From contig NZ_LRMM01000020.1 of the NCBI RefSeq assembly GCF_001647275.1, positions 1-64,000 of the forward strand: a stretch of DNA of 64,000 nt, written 5' to 3'. Source of the DNA: Rufibacter ruber (GTDB lineage: Bacteria; Bacteroidota; Bacteroidia; Cytophagales; Hymenobacteraceae). The translations under genes were made by a program, and so were the position numbers. Position 1 is the first letter of the stretch. Each line of letters opens with the position of its first letter. The notes beneath the pieces are model-generated. The model was not told the DNA's origin and ran no database searches. It worked only from the letters and a program-made list of their open reading frames with translations. Below, piece by piece: positions 62,823 to 64,000 of this stretch.

Positions 62823-64000
62823 CTACTTGTTCTCTACCGTTACCGTTCTGCCAGACCTGCCTGCCGCATCAAACACCGCCAGTTTCACGGTGCCTTTCTC
62901 CGCAATGGGCCCCGCATACGGTTTACTTTTCACGGTAGGCTCCGCCCCGTTGGTGGTGTACCGGATGGTCAGGCCCGGCAGCTGCACGTTGGCCAGCACT
63001 TTGCCGTTTTCTACCTTCGCGCCTGCGGTAGGAATGCGGTAGTTGAAGCCGCCGGCATAGTAACTCAGCCTTGGCAGTTCGCGCTTGCCCAGCACGTTGG
63101 TGAACTCAGACCAAGCTTGGGTATAAGCCGTCTTGCTCTCTGCTGATCCAGGGTTGGTGGCCCAGCTGGGGTCCGGGGCCCAGGCGCGTTCGGCCAGGCC
63201 CATCAGTTTGGGCAGCAGCATGTACTCCAGGCGTTCCGGGGTTTTCACAATTTCGCTCCAGAGCGGGGCCTGCAGCCCTATGATGTTGGCGCGGGCCTCG
63301 GGTTTGAGCTGCTCTTTTCCGGCGAACGCCGAGGGCGAGACCGGGTCATTGTTCTCGTTCACCCGCATGCTCTTCATGTAATCAAACGGAATGAAATAGA
63401 ACGGTTTGTCCACGTCCAGATACCCGCCCCAGTTGTGGCCCAGCTCATCATAATTTTTCTGGTAAGACAGGTCCATGTAATAGTGCGTCACATTGGTCAG
63501 CACCACTTTATAGCCAGCATTAGCCATGCGGTAGGCCAGGTCAATGTTTTGGCCCAGGTTATTCCAGACGTCTACGTGCACATTCTCCTTCACAAAATCC
63601 GGGTTGGCCACATAGCTCAGTTTACCGTTGGTGCGCACTTTGGTCAGGCCCACTTCTTCCCAACCCGACAGGTAGAGGCTGCGGGCCTTGAGCATGGCAT
63701 TCACCTTCCCGAAGTAATAGTACCACACATCATCAACGGTCTTCACAGCCGGGTTAGAAGCCATCAACGCCTGCACTGCCGGTGACTTTTCCCACACACC
63801 GTTGGGCACTTCATCCCCCCCGAAATGAATGGTTTGGATAGGCGCCCCGGCTTCTTTGTACATGCCCAACAGCTCATCGGTCACTTTTTCCAGGAAGTTG
63901 TAGGTAGACGGCAGCGCCACATTCATCACGTTGTCATTGAAATTCTGCACAGACCGGTACACCGACTTATCCTGCGGGTCACGCAGTAGGTATTGCTCGG
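62823..64000 (-). CDS. Beta-N-acetylhexosaminidase (GH20), 5' part beyond the window
   Basis: C-terminal 392 residues visible; the frame stays open to the window end (EQYLLRDPQDKSV precedes the GTG at 63962), so the true start lies outside. The catalytic Asp-Glu pair is in IQTIHFGGDEVPNGVW. Further GH20 blocks are LYLSGWEEVGL, VDVWNNLGQNIDLAYRMANAGYKV, LDVDKPFYF and GLQAPLWSEIV. A C-terminal beta domain (about the last 80 residues, LTIRYTTNGAEPTVKSK) resembles the chitobiase/beta-hexosaminidase C-terminal fold. It releases terminal GlcNAc/GalNAc from glycans or chitin oligosaccharides. Confidence 0.92.
   Translation of the reverse strand, partial: EQYLLRDPQDKSVYRSVQNFNDNVMNVALPSTYNFLEKVTDELLGMYKEAGAPIQTIHFGGDEVPNGVWEKSPAVQALMASNPAVKTVDDVWYYYFGKVNAMLKARSLYLSGWEEVGLTKVRTNGKLSYVANPDFVKENVHVDVWNNLGQNIDLAYRMANAGYKVVLTNVTHYYMDLSYQKNYDELGHNWGGYLDVDKPFYFIPFDYMKSMRVNENNDPVSPSAFAGKEQLKPEARANIIGLQAPLWSEIVKTPERLEYMLLPKLMGLAERAWAPDPSWATNPGSAESKTAYTQAWSEFTNVLGKRELPRLSYYAGGFNYRIPTAGAKVENGKVLANVQLPGLTIRYTTNGAEPTVKSKPYAGPIAEKGTVKLAVFDAAGRSGRTVTVENK

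Noticed and set aside
1-64000. CRISPR array
   Set aside because: The repeats are palindromic, dispersed and irregularly spaced, there is no regular repeat-spacer pattern, and no cas genes are present.
1-64000. tRNA, rRNA, tmRNA or other housekeeping RNA genes
   Set aside because: No cloverleaf with a TTCGA-type T-loop and no rRNA-like stretch was found by eye; a tRNAscan/Infernal run could settle this.

Overview
The window reads as chromosomal DNA of a Bacteroidota bacterium, most likely order Cytophagales and close to Hymenobacteraceae (Rufibacter/Pontibacter/Nibribacter-like). The reasons are type IX secretion (T9SS) substrates with type A and type B C-terminal sorting domains, a PorP/SprF-family partner, a DUF5916 outer-membrane protein, TAnnTTTG-type -7 boxes, and the near absence of Shine-Dalgarno sequences. 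The family-level placement is inference. I see no rRNA, tRNA, transposase, phage gene or CRISPR array.

Layout. 0.1-6.2 kb: an osmotic-stress/trehalose group (GH15 hydrolase, a frameshifted OtsA-OtsB fusion, an MscS-type channel). 7.1-14.8 kb: RtcB RNA ligase, a small membrane protein, a tricorn-like S41 protease, thymidine kinase and a 2Fe-2S ferredoxin. 14.8-19.6 kb: a conserved hypothetical, a TlpA-like thioredoxin protein, and a divergent histidine kinase/response regulator pair with a phased GTTAA operator between. 19.9-25.7 kb: the mreB-mreC-mreD-mrdA-rodA cell-shape operon. 27-29.4 kb: purH and purN. 30.8-33.1 kb: the DUF4130/radical-SAM DNA-repair pair. 33.3-44.3 kb: cell-envelope genes (Omp85-like barrel, PKD-repeat T9SS type B protein with its PorP/SprF partner, CvfB, DUF5916 barrel). 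44.3-51.1 kb: an NAD(P)-binding protein, methyltransferase, small barrel, fatty-acid desaturase and a T9SS type A repeat protein. 51.2-57.1 kb: SAM riboswitch, metH and metF (methionine cycle). 57.3-59.6 kb: a protease/RimK ATP-grasp/AstE-like peptide-modification operon. 59.9-64 kb: a sorbosone-dehydrogenase-like lipoprotein, an alpha/beta hydrolase and a GH20 hexosaminidase running off the end.

Two features stand out. First, metH carries an in-frame insertion of about 487 bp, bounded by inverted repeats that are themselves hairpins. It encodes an apparently intact DUF559 (Vsr/REase-like) nuclease domain in the linker just before the cobalamin-binding domain. Second, the intergenic DNA is full of structured repeats. 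There are 34 whole or partial copies of a ~40-bp palindrome with covarying arms (one inside a histidine kinase gene, half of one forming the PurN C-terminus), four ~300-bp structured repeats with compensatory hairpin changes, several MITE-like elements with 19-43-bp terminal inverted repeats, and four composite repeat islands sharing module order.

Four genes (otsAB, the tlpA-like gene, the histidine kinase and mreC) each carry one single-base loss at a short G/C run. This looks more like sequencing or assembly error than biology. Functions are assigned by recognising motifs by eye; no database search was run.
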